Notes under the pieces: model-generated
Databases searched by the model: none
What the model was told of the DNA's origin: nothing
The model's input: the letters and a program-made list of their open reading frames with translations, nothing else
Shown: positions 62,773 to 64,000 of the stretch, in pieces
How positions within the stretch are numbered: the stretch's first letter is position 1
Layout of the letters: each line of letters begins with the position of its first letter
Assembly (NCBI RefSeq): GCF_001427795.1
Contig: NZ_LMHJ01000001.1
Location: 2,443,664 to 2,507,663, forward strand
Length of the DNA stretch: 64,000 nt
From: Nocardioides sp. Root682
GTDB taxonomy: Bacteria > Actinomycetota > Actinomycetes > Propionibacteriales > Nocardioidaceae
Direction of reading: 5' to 3'
Made by a program: the position numbers and the translations under genes

Positions 62773-64000
62773 GTGACCGACCCCGCTGACGCCCACGAAG
62801 GTCAGGGGCCCGCTGCCCCGCTGCGGCTGGTCGACGTACAGGCGGCCGTCACGGCCGAGCTGGACCGGATCGCACCGGTGATCGACGACCTCGGCCGCCT
62901 CTTCGAAGCGGCCGGGCACGAGCTGGCCCTCGTCGGCGGGCCGGTGCGGGACGCGATGCTGGGACGTCGTTCCAACGACCTCGACTTCGCGACCTCGGCG
63001 CGACCCGAGCAGACCGAGAAGCTGTTGCGCGCCTGGGGCGACGCGTGGTGGGACATGGGTCGCGACTTCGGCACCATCGGCTGCCGCAAGGGCGACTGGG
63101 TGGTCGAGGTGACGACCTACCGTTCCGAGGAGTACGACGCCGACTCCCGCAAGCCCGAGGTGCAGTACGGCGACACGCTGGCCGGTGACCTGGGGCGCCG
63201 CGACTTCAGCGTCAACGCCATGGCGGTGCGGGTGCCCGGCCGCGTGATCGAGGACCCGTTCGGCGGCGTGCTGGACCTGGCGCACCAGGTGCTCCGCACG
63301 CCGGGGACCCCCGAGCAGTCCTTCTCGGACGACCCGCTGCGGATGATGCGCGCCGCCCGTTTCGCCTCCCAGCTCGGTTTCACGGTCGACCCGGACGTGG
63401 TCCGGGCGATGACCGAGATGGCTGAGCGGATCGAGATCGTCTCCGCGGAGCGGGTGCGCGACGAGCTGGTCAAGCTGATCTGCGCCGACCACCCCCGCCA
63501 GGGGCTGTCGCTCCTCGTGGAGACCGGGCTGGCCGAGCACGTCCTGCCGGAGCTGCCCGCGCTCAAGCTCGAACGCGACGAGCACCACAGCCACAAGGAC
63601 GTCTACGACCACACCCTGACCGTGCTCGAGCAGGCCATCGACCTCGAGCCGCGCCTGGCCGAGCGGGCCGGTATTGCGGCTCCGGACTTCGTGTCCCGCT
63701 TCGCCGCGCTCATGCACGACGTCGGCAAGCCGAGGACCCGGCGCTTCCAGGACGACGGGGTGGTCACCTTCCACCACCACGACGTCGTCGGCGCCAAGCT
63801 GACCCGCAAGCGGATGAAGGCCTTGCGCTTCTCCAACGACCAGATCGAAGCGGTCGGCGACCTGGTCGAGCTGCACCTGCGCTTCCACGGCTACGGCTCC
63901 GGTGAGTGGACCGACTCCGCCGTACGCCGCTACGTCCGCGACGCCGGCGACCAGCTCGAGCGCCTGCACGTGCTCACCCGCGCCGACTGCACCACCCGCA
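62773..64000 (+). CDS. cca: CCA tRNA nucleotidyltransferase (5' part, runs off the window)
   Basis: At least 409 residues from GTG 62773, continuing past 64000. The nucleotidyltransferase core has LVGGPVRDAMLGRRSNDLDF with the metal-binding DLD, then GDLGRRDFSVNAMA and DDPLRMMRAARFASQLGF. An HD domain follows: EHHSHKDVYDHTL, FAALMHDVGKP and FHHHDVVGAKL. It adds or repairs the 3' CCA of tRNAs, needed here because none of the three tRNA genes encodes CCA. The MutT gene that lies between it and the murJ cluster in mycobacteria is absent. Confidence 0.95.
   Translation, partial: MTDPADAHEGQGPAAPLRLVDVQAAVTAELDRIAPVIDDLGRLFEAAGHELALVGGPVRDAMLGRRSNDLDFATSARPEQTEKLLRAWGDAWWDMGRDFGTIGCRKGDWVVEVTTYRSEEYDADSRKPEVQYGDTLAGDLGRRDFSVNAMAVRVPGRVIEDPFGGVLDLAHQVLRTPGTPEQSFSDDPLRMMRAARFASQLGFTVDPDVVRAMTEMAERIEIVSAERVRDELVKLICADHPRQGLSLLVETGLAEHVLPELPALKLERDEHHSHKDVYDHTLTVLEQAIDLEPRLAERAGIAAPDFVSRFAALMHDVGKPRTRRFQDDGVVTFHHHDVVGAKLTRKRMKALRFSNDQIEAVGDLVELHLRFHGYGSGEWTDSAVRRYVRDAGDQLERLHVLTRADCTTR

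Overview
High-GC actinobacterial chromosome around the replication origin, most like Nocardioides and other Nocardioidaceae. This placement is an inference from gene order, codon use and protein character; no database was searched. Gene order closely follows the origin region known from Mycobacterium: fhaA-fhaB-pstP-rodA-pbpA-pknA-pknB, crgA, ppiA, tRNA-Ala/tRNA-Ile, gyrA-gyrB-dciA-recF-gnd-dnaN-oriC-dnaA, then rpmH-rnpA-yidD-yidC-khpB-rsmG-parA-parB, then trxA-trxB-(anti-sigma)-sigM-pseudokinase-murJ-DUF6049-cca.

Layout. (1) 1-7.57 kb: right-hand part of an integrated mobile element sitting at the 3' end of a tRNA-Leu gene. It carries a tyrosine integrase, two small helix-turn-helix proteins, a MobF relaxase-helicase, and an oppositely oriented group of an Xre regulator and coiled-coil accessory proteins. 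Its left end lies outside the window. (2) 7.8-18.4 kb: one tightly overlapping seven-gene Ser/Thr phospho-signalling and cell-wall elongation operon, then DUF881 and a double-length CrgA. (3) 18.4-31.3 kb: rhomboid protease, cyclophilin and an accessory stretch with ergothioneine genes egtB-egtD, a FadR-type regulator with a sterol-desaturase-like enzyme, SURF1, a PI-PLC-like protein, a secreted alpha/beta hydrolase and lipoproteins. (4) 31.4-42.3 kb: tRNA-Ala, a DLW-39 mini-gene, tRNA-Ile, then the leftward replication genes. (5) 42.3-45 kb: dnaN-dnaA and dnaA-rpmH intergenic regions with DnaA boxes (oriC). (6) 45-50.4 kb: rightward rpmH...parB with parS sites. (7) 50.6-64 kb: plsC, aminotransferase, GNAT, thioredoxin system, SigM module, MurJ and its separate pseudokinase, DUF6049, and the start of the CCA-adding enzyme.

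How the genes work together. Kinases PknA/PknB, phosphatase PstP, and FHA readers FhaA/FhaB are encoded about 50 kb from MurJ and its pseudokinase partner, which in mycobacteria is the PknB-phosphorylated docking site of FhaA. Both halves of that lipid II control circuit are therefore present here. DnaA, DnaN, DciA, RecF and GyrAB start and run replication at oriC, while ParA, ParB and parS segregate the origin.

Most notable observations: a CrgA that looks like an internal duplication (four membrane spans); PknB with a calcium-binding-type acidic tail after its PASTA domains, and PknA with its own PASTA-like domain; a dense cluster of six DnaA-box-like sequences 24 kb from oriC; parS sites embedded in reading frames where they encode Val-Ser-Arg-Glu-Thr; a TetR remnant without its DNA-binding domain beside an intact 24-bp operator-like palindrome; and two 41-residue DLW-39-like proteins.
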